Positions 9,972-17,717 of a DNA stretch of 39,559 bases are shown piece after piece. Position 1 is the first letter of the stretch, and each line of letters starts with the position of its first letter. The notes beneath the pieces are model-generated. The model searched no databases. It worked only from the letters and a program-made list of their open reading frames with translations, and had not been told where the DNA came from. Location: assembly GCF_008015755.1 (NCBI RefSeq), contig NZ_SSGF01000039.1, positions 1 through 39,559 of the forward strand. The letters are read 5' to 3'. Source of the DNA: Methylophilus sp. (lineage in GTDB: Bacteria > Pseudomonadota > Gammaproteobacteria > Burkholderiales > Methylophilaceae). The position numbers and the translations under genes were made by a program.

Positions 9972-11980
9972 ATGCTTTTAACTTAAGTGCGCCCTGGCAG
10001 ACTGCGATTCCACGCTATGTCGTCATCAGTGTGTCGGCATGGCTGCTGTCATCGTGCGGCCTGTTTCCGCCCAAGCTCACTGCCACCACACCAGAAGGAA
10101 AAGTGCATGAGCTGGCACAGCAAGTCGCTGAGCGTCCGGCCGATGTGACCTTGCGTAACCGCTGGTTCCGTGAGCGAGAGCAAGCAATTAATGCGCTGTC
10201 AGCCGAGGCTGAGGCCGCCGATGCCAGGGGCGATATTGTCCTGGCCAAACAGGTGTATGCGCGTATTCTGACGCTGGATTCGCACCACATCAAAGCATTG
10301 GCTTATGAGAATGCCAGTGCACGTGAAATCGCCTTGCGCAAGCAGCTTGAAGCCGCCAAACAGCATATGGATAACCCCAAACAAGCTTTAAAAGAGGTGC
10401 GTGATGTATTGCTGGAGCAGCCGACTAATCCGCAAGCACAGGCGCTGGAAAAACAACTGATTGCGATGGAGCCCAAAGCGCGCGCCGCGTTGCCGCAGTT
10501 GCAAACTGGCTTGAGCAAGCCGGTGACGCTGGAGTTACGCGATGCCAATATCAAGGTGGTGTTTGAGGCCTTGTCACGTGCGACGGGTGTGAATTTTGTG
10601 CTCGATAAAGACATCAAGCCAGAAACCAAGGCCTCGGTATTCGTGAAAAAAATGCCGATTGAAGAGGCGATAGACATGGTGCTGGCCAGTAATGGTTTGC
10701 AAAAGAAAGTGCTGTCTGCCACCAGCGTGCTGGTCTATCCGGCTACCCAGCAAAAGAATAAAGACTATCAGGACTTGCTGATCCGCAACTTTTACTTTGC
10801 CAACACCAGCGCCAAGCAGTGTGCCGATATGTTGCGCACCATTTTAAAAATCCGCGATGTGTATGTGGATGAGCGCTTGAACATGCTGGTGCTCAGAGAT
10901 CGGCCGGAAGTGCTGGCGCTGGCGGAGAAAATGATCAAGGCACAGGATATTGCTGACCCGGAAGTGATGCTGGAAATCGAGGTGATGGAAATCACGCGCG
11001 GCAAAATGAACCAGTTGGGGATTGTCTATCCGTCGTCACTCACCGTGCTGGATAGCCAGTTGACGCTGGAAGCGCTCAAGCGCATCAAATCGTCTGATAT
11101 CGGCGTCAGCCCTAATCCTAGCTTGCAATTTAAAACCACCGATACTGACTTGAACTTGCTGTCTAATCCACGTATACGCGTGAAAAATAACGAAAAAGCC
11201 AAGGTGCTGGTGGGTAACAAAGTGCCGGTGATTACTACCAACACCACGGCTAACGTCGGCACCTCAGAAAGCGTGTCTTATGTGGATGTGGGGCTCAAGC
11301 TGGAGGTGGAGCCGCGTGTGATGCTGGATGATTTCGTCAGCATTAAAGTCAATTTGGAGGTGAGTTCACTGGGCGAGGCCATTACGCTGAGCAATAACTC
11401 CAAGGTGTATAACATTGGCACCCGTAACGCGACCACCATGCTACGCCTCAAGCATGGCGAAACACAAATTCTGGCCGGCCTGATTCAGGATTCGGAGCGT
11501 AAAAACGCCGACAAATTACCAGGCCTGGGCGAGATTCCGATTTTAGGCCGCCTGTTCTCGCGCCATATTGATGAGAAAAATAAAACCGAAATTGTGCTGG
11601 CGATCACGCCCAAGGTCATCAGCAATGTGACCCTGCCTGAGGCGACGTTCTCAGAATACTGGAGCGGGACGGACACCGTGATTTCTGACAAGCCATTATT
11701 AAACAGCACGCCAAGTAACACCCTCACACGCGGTCAGCAAGTACGTGAGCAACAACAGCAACGTCAGCGTGAGTTAAATGACGCTGCAGAGGTGCCAGTG
11801 AATGACACGCCTGAATCTGCGCCGGCGCCAGAACCGGCCGCCTTGCCAGCGCCAGATACGCCACCGGCGACGACTGAGTCTATGCAGCCTCCTTCAGCCA
11901 TGCCGGGCTTGTCCAATAACGTTAACGGGATTTCTGAGCAGGGCACGACCACCTTACCGGCACCCAAGGTGATTCCTTGA
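9968..11980 (+). CDS. gspD: Secretin lipoprotein GspD/PilQ/MshL family
   Basis: A 670-residue outer-membrane secretin. The leader ends in a lipobox LLSSC, with lipidated Cys30. Residues 45-160 are helical and repeat-like (TPR-type, RGDIVLAKQVYARILTLD). An STN-like segment near 175-230 (VTLELRDANIKVVFEALSR) and N1-type domains follow. The secretin core runs from about 335 to 545, with VPVIT near 419 and the C-terminal signature GLGEIPILGRLFS near 518-530. The last 100 residues form an Ala/Pro-rich tail with no recognised domain. The TPR-like N-terminus is like secretins of MSHA or tight-type systems rather than classical GspD, so the symbol is used loosely. Confidence 0.88.
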   Translation: MNAFNLSAPWQTAIPRYVVISVSAWLLSSCGLFPPKLTATTPEGKVHELAQQVAERPADVTLRNRWFREREQAINALSAEAEAADARGDIVLAKQVYARILTLDSHHIKALAYENASAREIALRKQLEAAKQHMDNPKQALKEVRDVLLEQPTNPQAQALEKQLIAMEPKARAALPQLQTGLSKPVTLELRDANIKVVFEALSRATGVNFVLDKDIKPETKASVFVKKMPIEEAIDMVLASNGLQKKVLSATSVLVYPATQQKNKDYQDLLIRNFYFANTSAKQCADMLRTILKIRDVYVDERLNMLVLRDRPEVLALAEKMIKAQDIADPEVMLEIEVMEITRGKMNQLGIVYPSSLTVLDSQLTLEALKRIKSSDIGVSPNPSLQFKTTDTDLNLLSNPRIRVKNNEKAKVLVGNKVPVITTNTTANVGTSESVSYVDVGLKLEVEPRVMLDDFVSIKVNLEVSSLGEAITLSNNSKVYNIGTRNATTMLRLKHGETQILAGLIQDSERKNADKLPGLGEIPILGRLFSRHIDEKNKTEIVLAITPKVISNVTLPEATFSEYWSGTDTVISDKPLLNSTPSNTLTRGQQVREQQQQRQRELNDAAEVPVNDTPESAPAPEPAALPAPDTPPATTESMQPPSAMPGLSNNVNGISEQGTTTLPAPKVIP

Positions 11981-11990
11981 GGGGGGTACA

Positions 11991-12467
11991 GTGAAACGCT
12001 TAGCTGGATTTACCCTGATTGAACTGATGGTATCGCTGGTGATTGTCGCTATTATGGCCAGCGTCGCCACGCCGATGATACAGCTGACGGTGCAGCGGCA
12101 AAAAGAACAGCAATTACGCGAGCATTTGCGTGAAATGCGGCGTGCGATTGATGCTTACAAAAAGGCAGCGGATGAGGGCAGGGTGAAAAAGAATGCTGAT
12201 GCCAGCGGTTATCCGCCTAATTTGCAGGTGCTGGTAGACGGTGTGGAAGATGCCAAAAGTACCAAGCATGAGCGCATACGTTTCTTACGTCGCATTCCTC
12301 AAGACCCGATGATGAAAAATCCGGGCGCTGGCCCTTTGAATCAGGCTTGGGGTCTGCGCAGTTACGACAGCCCACCGGAGCAACCGCGCTATACGCAAGA
12401 TGTCTACGATGTGTATTCACTAAGCACACAAACCGGCATTAATGGAGTGGCTTATGCGCAATGGTAA
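11991..12467 (+). CDS. Pseudopilin (type II secretion-like)
   Basis: A 158-residue protein with a short basic leader cut after Gly6, followed by FTLIE with Glu at +5 and a hydrophobic helix with the pattern LMVSLVIVAIMASVATPMI. The soluble part has YPPNLQVLVDG, RRIPQDPM and DVYSLS, like GspG-type pseudopilins. It starts at a GTG behind a G-rich ribosome site at 11980-11986, ten bases after the secretin stop. The next pseudopilin gene begins before this one ends. Confidence 0.85.
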   Translation: MKRLAGFTLIELMVSLVIVAIMASVATPMIQLTVQRQKEQQLREHLREMRRAIDAYKKAADEGRVKKNADASGYPPNLQVLVDGVEDAKSTKHERIRFLRRIPQDPMMKNPGAGPLNQAWGLRSYDSPPEQPRYTQDVYDVYSLSTQTGINGVAYAQW

Positions 12468-12834
12468 ACGCCGCGGTTTTACGCTGGTCGAGCTGCTGGT
12501 GGTGCTGTCGATTCTGGCGTTGTTATTATCACTGGCCGTGCCGCGTTATTTTTCTGGCGTGCAGCGCGCCAAAGAGCAGGCACTCAAGCAGCAACTGGCC
12601 ACCACGCGCAAAGCCCTCGACGAATACTATGCCGACCAGGGCCAGTACCCGGATACCTTGCAGGAGCTGGTGGATAAACACTATTTAGACAAGTTGCCCT
12701 GGGACCCGATTGCCGAGCGTAATGATGTCTGGGTGATTACGCCGCCAGAATTGCCTTTGGTGGGCGCGGTGTACAGTGTGCACAGTAGTGCCACCGGCCA
12801 GGCCGCAGATGGCTCGGCGTATACCGATTGGTAA
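12454..12834 (+). CDS. Second GspG-like pseudopilin
   Basis: A 126-residue pseudopilin: basic leader MRNGKRRG, cut after Gly8, then FTLVE with Glu at +5 and a long hydrophobic helix (LLVVLSILALLLSLAVPRYF). The body has YPDTLQELVDKHYLDKLPWD and VYSVHSS, again GspG-like. The frame is open from an ATG at 12442, but GGAG at 12444-12447 is correctly spaced for the ATG at 12454. The start lies inside the upstream pseudopilin gene, so the two are probably coupled and made in fixed proportion. Confidence 0.83.
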   Translation: MRNGKRRGFTLVELLVVLSILALLLSLAVPRYFSGVQRAKEQALKQQLATTRKALDEYYADQGQYPDTLQELVDKHYLDKLPWDPIAERNDVWVITPPELPLVGAVYSVHSSATGQAADGSAYTDW

Positions 12835-12842
12835 GCGAAGGC

Positions 12843-13331
12843 ATGCGCAGGCAAGACGGTTTTTCTTACATAGGCGTGATGGTGACGCTGGTGCTCGCGG
12901 CCATTGCCATGCAGGGCGCCGCTGTGATGTGGCAGCAGCAGTCACAGCGCACAAATGAGGCCTTGTTGCTAGAAACTGGCGAGGCTTACCGCTTGGCGAT
13001 TGGGCGGTATTATGAATCGACGCCACAGCCGGTAAAGCAATACCCGGTAAGGTTGGACGAGTTAATCGAAGACAAGCGATTCCCAGTGCCCAAACGGCAT
13101 TTACGAAAATTGTATCCAGACCCGTTTGATGTCAAACAGGGCATGACGCTGATCATCCGCGATGGCCGTATCGTTGGCGTGCATGGTCAGTCGCTGTTAG
13201 CGCCGATACGCAGCACCGGTTACCAGGAGTCTCAATCGGGTTTTCATGGTGCCAAGCATTATCGTGCCTGGCAGTTTGTGTATGAACCGAATACCTTGGC
13301 TGATCTGGAGCAGGCCTGGGTCAACCGTTAA
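12843..13331 (+). CDS. Atypical pseudopilin-like protein lacking Glu+5
   Basis: A 162-residue protein closing the operon. Its N-terminus MRRQDG-FSYIG followed by VMVTLVLAAIAMQGAAVMW has the layout of a prepilin: basic leader, Gly, Phe, hydrophobic helix. The conserved Glu at +5 is replaced by Gly. In classical systems that replacement marks GspK-like tip pseudopilins, but GspK is about twice this size. The body has a LYPDPFD motif similar to the other pseudopilins here. A TTG at 12828 would add five residues; the ATG at 12843 is preferred. The stop lies six bases from the end of the converging transglycosylase gene. Confidence 0.65.
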   Translation: MRRQDGFSYIGVMVTLVLAAIAMQGAAVMWQQQSQRTNEALLLETGEAYRLAIGRYYESTPQPVKQYPVRLDELIEDKRFPVPKRHLRKLYPDPFDVKQGMTLIIRDGRIVGVHGQSLLAPIRSTGYQESQSGFHGAKHYRAWQFVYEPNTLADLEQAWVNR

Positions 13332-13337
13332 ATAGCC

Positions 13338-14030
13338 TCAGTTGCCGCGCTGGCCAGCGTAACTGGCAGCGGTGAGCCGGGTTTTGAATGTCTGATAATA
13401 CCCCAACACCTTGGGTACATATTGCCTGGTTTCAGCAAACGGTGGCACGGCATGCTGATGCGCTTTCACGGCTTGTGGCCCGGCATTGTAAGCGGCCAGT
13501 GCCAGTGTCACATTGCCCTCAAACATATCCAGCATTTTTTTTAAATAATGCGAGCCCCACAAGATTTGCTGCGGCACTGACCACTGCCTGACCGGGATCG
13601 CCGTCATGGTTTGGGCCGTGGCTGGTAGTACTTGCATCAGGCCATAAGCGCCTTTGCGAGACAGGGCGCTCGGGTTATAACCGGACTCGGTGGCAATCAC
13701 GGCATGGATCAGCGCCGGGTCCAGGCTGGTAGCCTCTGCGGCGGCTTGTACCTCCGCCTGATAAGGCACTGTGCCGTTTTTCCACTTGCTTAGGTTGGCC
13801 CGGCTTGATGGGGCGGCGGGCGCACTGTCAGCATCTTCACTATTAGTATTGCTAATCACCAACTCCAGGTCATTCGAGTTATCCAGCACAATCTGCTCGG
13901 CCAGCGGCTGCACCATCGCGCCAGTAACAGGTGCCGATGTCTCTGCGTCAGCGCTGGTGCACACGGCCATCGTCGCCAGCAATACTGCCTGTGCGATGCC
14001 ATGTAAGCGGTGAGTCGGTGTCTTTGTCAT
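13338..14030 (-). CDS. Lytic transglycosylase, SLT family
   Basis: A 230-residue periplasmic murein lytic transglycosylase. A Sec signal peptide spans about residues 1-29 (ending SADA). An acidic, low-complexity linker follows, and then the SLT domain from about residue 90, with catalytic Glu115 in ATESGYNP, then RKGAYGLMQVLPATA and LALAAYNAGPQAV. Such enzymes cut peptidoglycan between MurNAc and GlcNAc and often open the wall for secretion systems. The gene converges on the secretion operon with only six bases between stop codons, so the transcripts probably overlap. No terminator fits in the gap. Confidence 0.9.
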   Translation of the reverse strand: MTKTPTHRLHGIAQAVLLATMAVCTSADAETSAPVTGAMVQPLAEQIVLDNSNDLELVISNTNSEDADSAPAAPSSRANLSKWKNGTVPYQAEVQAAAEATSLDPALIHAVIATESGYNPSALSRKGAYGLMQVLPATAQTMTAIPVRQWSVPQQILWGSHYLKKMLDMFEGNVTLALAAYNAGPQAVKAHQHAVPPFAETRQYVPKVLGYYQTFKTRLTAASYAGQRGN

Positions 14031-14041
14031 GGGTGCATTGT

Positions 14042-14062
14042 GCCATGGTCATGTGACATGGC
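14042..14062. promoter_or_regulatory. Near-perfect dyad upstream of the transglycosylase gene
   Basis: GCCATGGTCA and TGACATGGC form an inverted repeat with a single bulged G, 12 bp upstream of the minus-strand ATG. It may be an operator or a 5' leader hairpin covering the ribosome site region. No T-run follows on either strand. Confidence 0.35.
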
Positions 14063-14178
14063 TAAGACAGCAGCAGGGGCGGTGCTTAACCAACATTTGC
14101 CAGTCTATTCACACGATTGTCATATGTCGCGTGGCTGTTGACTGGTGTACATGCTGCCAAAAAAAACCGTGTTTTTCA

Positions 14179-14201
14179 AGCTAGTCCGCGCAGCTAATCC
14201 G
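14179..14201 (+). promoter_or_regulatory. Candidate EpsA box (direct repeat) upstream of the regulator
   Basis: AGCTAGTCCG at 14179-14188 and AGCTAATCCG at 14192-14201 form a direct repeat (9 of 10 identical, 13-bp period). The first copy holds the 8-mer CTAGTCCG found upstream of every transcription unit in the island. It lies about 100-120 bp before the LuxR-type regulator, so autoregulation is likely if that regulator binds the word. Binding is inferred only from recurrence. Confidence 0.5.
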
Positions 14202-14297
14202 TTGTCATGAATGTATCAATTGGCTGACATGTAAGAATCATTTTTATGTCACAAATTCTGAGCACACTTGCTGCATTTATATCAATGTGGTTAACAC

Positions 14298-15131
14298 ATG
14301 GACACAACAATAACAGGGATAGATCAGGTTAACGACCAGTGGACGTTGGCGCTGAATGAGGAACAACGCGCCTTATTTATGGAGGTGATTGAGGAATCGC
14401 TGCGCCTGCAGCATCGCTCTCACCTCTTTAACTGGTTGCAGCGAGGGTTTCAGTGTTTGCTGGCGCACGAGGTAGTCATTATCGGTGTGCGTGGCCTGGA
14501 GCGTGCCAGCTATGACTATGAGTACCTGACGTCGAGTCGCTATTTTGGAGACACGCAGTTTGACCAAGTACTGAACGAAGAAGATGGCCTGGTGAACGAA
14601 GCCTTTACGCGCTGGAGCAAGCTGGGGATGCCGGTGTTTTATCATACCGAGCTCACTGCGCAGCAATATAATCATTATGCCATTGAGCATGTGGATGCCG
14701 AGCGTATGCTGGCCTCCGAGCTCAAGCGCTTTGTCGTGCACGGCTTTGGTAACGAGCACAGCCGCATTGCTACCATGGTCATGTTTGGCCGTTTGAGTTC
14801 GCCCGTGAATGCGCAAACTGCCCATCTGTTAGAGCTGCTGATGCCGCACCTGCATTGCGCGATTGTTAAAGTCACCGCTAATAAATGTCCCTCGGTGTTA
14901 TCCACGACTGCCCGCAATGGTCGCATCAAGCCACTCAGCAAACGTGAGCTCGAGGTACTTGAATGGTTGCAGGCAGGCAAAACCAACTGGGAGATCGGCA
15001 ACATCATGACCGTCAGCCCGCTCACGATTAAAAACCATGTGCAAAACATCTTGCGCAAACTGGATGTAGAGAACCGCAGCCAGGCCGCCAGCAAAGCCCT
15101 CAAACTAGGCCTTATTGCCCGCAAACAATAA
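14298..15131 (+). CDS. epsA: LuxR-family transcriptional regulator, EpsA type
   Basis: A 277-residue DNA-binding regulator. The C-terminal LuxR helix-turn-helix (about 212-274) is clear: LSKRELEVLEWLQAGKTNWE, then VSPLTIKNHVQNILRKL. The N-terminal domain (about 15-190; LFMEVIEESLRLQHRSHLFN, a GVRGLE segment and HTEL) is not an autoinducer or receiver domain. It resembles the EpsA regulators that accompany exopolysaccharide and PEP-CTERM/exosortase loci. I recognise this from family memory, and the neighbouring PEP-CTERM genes agree with it. The start has no strong Shine-Dalgarno sequence. The CTAGTCC boxes in front of it and of the downstream units make it the natural candidate for their regulator. 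Confidence 0.8.
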   Translation: MDTTITGIDQVNDQWTLALNEEQRALFMEVIEESLRLQHRSHLFNWLQRGFQCLLAHEVVIIGVRGLERASYDYEYLTSSRYFGDTQFDQVLNEEDGLVNEAFTRWSKLGMPVFYHTELTAQQYNHYAIEHVDAERMLASELKRFVVHGFGNEHSRIATMVMFGRLSSPVNAQTAHLLELLMPHLHCAIVKVTANKCPSVLSTTARNGRIKPLSKRELEVLEWLQAGKTNWEIGNIMTVSPLTIKNHVQNILRKLDVENRSQAASKALKLGLIARKQ

Positions 15132-15162
15132 ACCACATTCCTACCTCTGCTTTGCTGTGAAT

Positions 15163-15221
15163 AAAACTAGTCCTAACGGACTAGTTTTCACTTTTAGGCT
15201 GTCATTTTCGATTTTTATACT
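15163..15221 (+). promoter_or_regulatory. Candidate EpsA-box promoter, unit 1
   Basis: The dyad core CTAGTCCTAACGGACTAG (15167-15184) sits in longer AAAA/TTTT-extended arms (15163-15188). It is followed by AGGCTGTCAT at 15196-15205 and a -10-like TATACT at 15216-15221. The dyad centre lies about 40 bp before the -10-like element, a position compatible with an activator. Because the dyad starts 31 bp after the epsA stop and ends in TTTT, it could also act as a weak terminator. The same block is repeated 92 bp downstream. Confidence 0.55.
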
Positions 15222-15255
15222 CATTAGGATTTTTATTTTGGTGTTTAACGCGGTC

Positions 15256-15314
15256 AACCTAGTCCATGCGGACTAGGTTTTCAAAATAAGGCTGTCATCT
15301 GGTGACCCCATACT
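15256..15314 (+). promoter_or_regulatory. Candidate EpsA-box promoter, unit 2
   Basis: Second copy of the block: dyad core CTAGTCCATGCGGACTAG at 15259-15276 (arms 15256-15265 / 15270-15279), TTTTCA, AGGCTGTCAT at 15289-15298, and CATACT at 15309-15314 in the place of TATACT. It lies about 90 bp before the ATG of the PEP-CTERM gene. Conservation of both the dyad and the AGGCTGTCAT word between copies argues for a duplicated functional promoter. Confidence 0.55.
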
Positions 15315-15403
15315 TTTCCGTGATGAGGTTCATCGTATTCGCTCAGGTATTTAGTAGTTTGCTCTTTCTATCGGTTTGCTCAAAAAAATTTAAGGAGAAG
15401 TAT

Positions 15404-16168
15404 ATGAAATTTCAAGTAAAAGCATTAGTGGCTGCATTGGCTTTAACAGTGTCAGGTGTGGCTAGCGCGACTAGCGTGCCAGCAAGTGGTAATGGTTCTT
15501 TATTTTTGACCATTTTTGATCGTTCTACCAGCACCGCTTTGGTAGTTGATACTGGCTATTTTTACAGCACATTGAATGAAATCGGTACAGATGTTGCTGA
15601 TTCCAGTTTTGACAGTGCTAACACTGCATTGACATTTGATCTGAGCTCAAACTCAGCTTTCCAGTCATTCATCAGCGGTGCAAACCTGAGCACTACTTAC
15701 TACAACGTTCTTGCTGGTGACACTTTGGGTGCTGGTGCAGCGGCTGGTGCTCGCGGCATCATTTCTTCCTACGATAAGACTTATTTCGACCCAACTAATG
15801 AACAGGCGCTGGCTATTTCCAAGACACCACTGGTGACTGCCGTTGGTAACTTCAACCAGATTGTTTACCAAAACAATGACCCATTCACTTACTTTGCGAA
15901 CGATAACAATGGTAACCAAGGCCCAACCTCTATCGCTTTGCTGGGTAGCGAAATGAGCCTGTACCAAACCGTTCAAAAACAAACAAACGGCGCGGGCACC
16001 AACTTCCTGTACGACAACACCAAAGTGACATTCTCACAAGCTGGTTTGTTGACGATTTCTTCTGTAGCTGTGACTACGCCAGTACCAGAACCAGAAAGCT
16101 TTGCTTTGCTGGCTTTGGGTATGGGCGTTGTAGCGGCTGCTGCACGTCGTCGTCAATCTGCAAAATAA
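15404..16168 (+). CDS. PEP-CTERM sorting-domain protein
   Basis: A 254-residue exported protein. Residues 1-24 form a Sec signal peptide (MKFQVKALVAALALTVSGVA...). The C-terminal 28 residues are a classical PEP-CTERM signal: VPEPES at 227-232, a hydrophobic helix (LLALGMGVVAAAA) and a basic tail RRRQSAK. Exosortase would process it there, but no exosortase is encoded in the window. The central region is Ser/Thr/Asn-rich, without cysteine or a domain I recognise. AAGGAGAAG before the ATG at 15404 decides the start; the longer frame from 15302 lies in the promoter region. Codon choice differs from the upstream genes (many GCT, GGT, ACT), which suggests strong expression. Confidence 0.9.
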   Translation: MKFQVKALVAALALTVSGVASATSVPASGNGSLFLTIFDRSTSTALVVDTGYFYSTLNEIGTDVADSSFDSANTALTFDLSSNSAFQSFISGANLSTTYYNVLAGDTLGAGAAAGARGIISSYDKTYFDPTNEQALAISKTPLVTAVGNFNQIVYQNNDPFTYFANDNNGNQGPTSIALLGSEMSLYQTVQKQTNGAGTNFLYDNTKVTFSQAGLLTISSVAVTTPVPEPESFALLALGMGVVAAAARRRQSAK

Positions 16169-16170
16169 TT

Positions 16171-16194
16171 AAAAAAGGGGCTCTTAGGAGCCCC
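16171..16194. terminator. Hairpin between PEP-CTERM gene and next gene
   Basis: Perfect 7-bp stem GGGGCTC (16177-16183) / GAGCCCC (16188-16194), preceded by six A. On the plus strand the following bases (TCTGCTCTTTC) make a weak U-tract, so it may only attenuate transcription into the next gene. Read on the minus strand it is a strong terminator with six U. Confidence 0.6.
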
Positions 16195-16240
16195 TCTGCT
16201 CTTTCACGCTATTTGATTCAGCACATTTAAGGGAACTATG

Positions 16241-17707
16241 ATGAAAATCAACCAAATTGCAATGGCACTGGCAGCACTGTCTGTGAGTACATTGGCCGCA
16301 GCAGGTGTGACACCAGCTCAAATTGAAACTGCACGTGGTGCAGGTACTTTAGATCAAGCTTGGATTTCAGGTGCTACTGCACCAACCAAATCTATTTATG
16401 AAGGCTGGGTAAAGGGTTGCCAAGCGGGTACAGGTTCTATTTTTACTTCTCAAGCAGCAAGCAATACCTCATTAACACCAGGCTCACTGGGTAATTTTGT
16501 TGCATACGCATGTACCCGTGGTACTCGAATTTCTGTGCTGTATCAGACATTGGATGGTGGTTCGCTAAATGCATTTACACCATTTACCAAAGGCACAAAA
16601 TTAGCTCGCGTGGCTTACTTGGGTAACGCATCCTGTACTAAGATGGCAACAGGTTACGCCGATGCGACTAATACTGCTAACAACGCTGATGTATACAAAG
16701 GCTGCGCACAAACAGGTGCGGCAGTTGTTGTGGATGCAAGTGGTGTACAGACAGCGGCCAGCAACTCAGCCAATGCTGCAGCAATAGCGGCTAATCCGTT
16801 GGCACCTCAACAAACAGTTGGTGGTTTCTCTGATGTTGAGCCAGCATTGTTCTCTACCACTATTGGTGGCGGTAACGTTTCCAGTTTCGGTAATGTCAGC
16901 AATGCGTTCATAGGCCAGGCTTTTGGTGTTGCTGTGTCTACACCGCTGTACCGCAAACTGCAAGAAGTGCAGGGTATTTCTGAGTCTGGTACAGCTTTTT
17001 CAGCAGCATTGGCACCATCCCTGACTAAAGGTCAAGTCGCTTCCATCTTGGCTGAAGGTGCTGCTGTACAAACGGCTGAATCCTGGTTGCCTATTATTGG
17101 TGAAGACAATGGCGAAAAAGTAATTATTCAGCGCCGTGTGGATACCTCTGGTACACAAGCTTCTTCTAATGCATTTTTCTTGGGCAATCCATGTTTGGGT
17201 AGTGGTCAATTGTTGCCAGCAAATACTACCACTGGTAATTATCAGGTTGTTCTCAACTCAGGCTCAAGTAACGTAAAAACCAACATCACAACTGCTTCTA
17301 ACGCAGCTGCAGGTTCACGTTATGCTATCGGTGTGTTGTCTTTGGAAAATGATCCAACCGTAGAGAATGCAGCTAACAGCGGCTATCGCTTTATTAAAAT
17401 TGACGGCGTACATCCAGAAGCTGGAGATAGTTCAAATGCCCGTCTTGCGGCTGCTTCAGGTTTGTATCCATTCCATATGGAAATGAAAGCATTCGTGGCT
17501 AACACTGCACCTGCTGGCTTCCAGAGAAACATCGTTGGTACCATCGTGAACGCTTTGAAAAACCCAACAGCGGCTGCTTGTGCAACCTTGCCACGTGGTT
17601 TGACATTGAACCCAGACGGTGGCAACACTACTTGTGAAGCTGGTGTTGTAAAAGCCAAGTTCACTAACTTTGGCAACAACTGCGCACCAGCAGTATTGTA
17701 CGAGTAA
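16241..17707 (+). CDS. Cys-rich secreted protein, PstS-like fold suspected
   Basis: A 488-residue exported protein with a signal peptide ending near LAAA (about residues 1-21). Eight cysteines in the mature part suggest disulfides outside the cytoplasm. No PEP-CTERM, lipobox or transmembrane segment is seen. Several spots recall periplasmic phosphate-binding PstS/DING proteins: ISGATAPTKSIYEGW near the N-terminus, GGFSDVEP, RRVDTSGTQASSNAFF, and YAIGVLSLEN with GYRFIKIDG. This likeness is by eye and uncertain; no transport genes accompany it. AAGGGA at 16229-16234 suits the ATG at 16241 better than the one at 16238. It has no EpsA box of its own and probably depends on read-through past the hairpin at 16177. 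A strong terminator follows. Confidence 0.65.
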   Translation: MKINQIAMALAALSVSTLAAAGVTPAQIETARGAGTLDQAWISGATAPTKSIYEGWVKGCQAGTGSIFTSQAASNTSLTPGSLGNFVAYACTRGTRISVLYQTLDGGSLNAFTPFTKGTKLARVAYLGNASCTKMATGYADATNTANNADVYKGCAQTGAAVVVDASGVQTAASNSANAAAIAANPLAPQQTVGGFSDVEPALFSTTIGGGNVSSFGNVSNAFIGQAFGVAVSTPLYRKLQEVQGISESGTAFSAALAPSLTKGQVASILAEGAAVQTAESWLPIIGEDNGEKVIIQRRVDTSGTQASSNAFFLGNPCLGSGQLLPANTTTGNYQVVLNSGSSNVKTNITTASNAAAGSRYAIGVLSLENDPTVENAANSGYRFIKIDGVHPEAGDSSNARLAAASGLYPFHMEMKAFVANTAPAGFQRNIVGTIVNALKNPTAAACATLPRGLTLNPDGGNTTCEAGVVKAKFTNFGNNCAPAVLYE

Positions 17708-17717
17708 TCGTTAAAAA

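Noticed and set aside
14298..15131. Quorum-sensing LuxR receptor
   Set aside because: The N-terminal domain lacks the autoinducer-domain pattern of LuxR/LasR, and no luxI-type synthase is nearby. EpsA-type is the better fit.
15163..15188. First CTAGTCC dyad as simply the epsA terminator
   Set aside because: The stem is not GC-rich and the T-run is part of the stem. The same core recurs in front of other genes and in a duplicated promoter-like block, so an operator is the better primary reading. Some terminator activity is not excluded.
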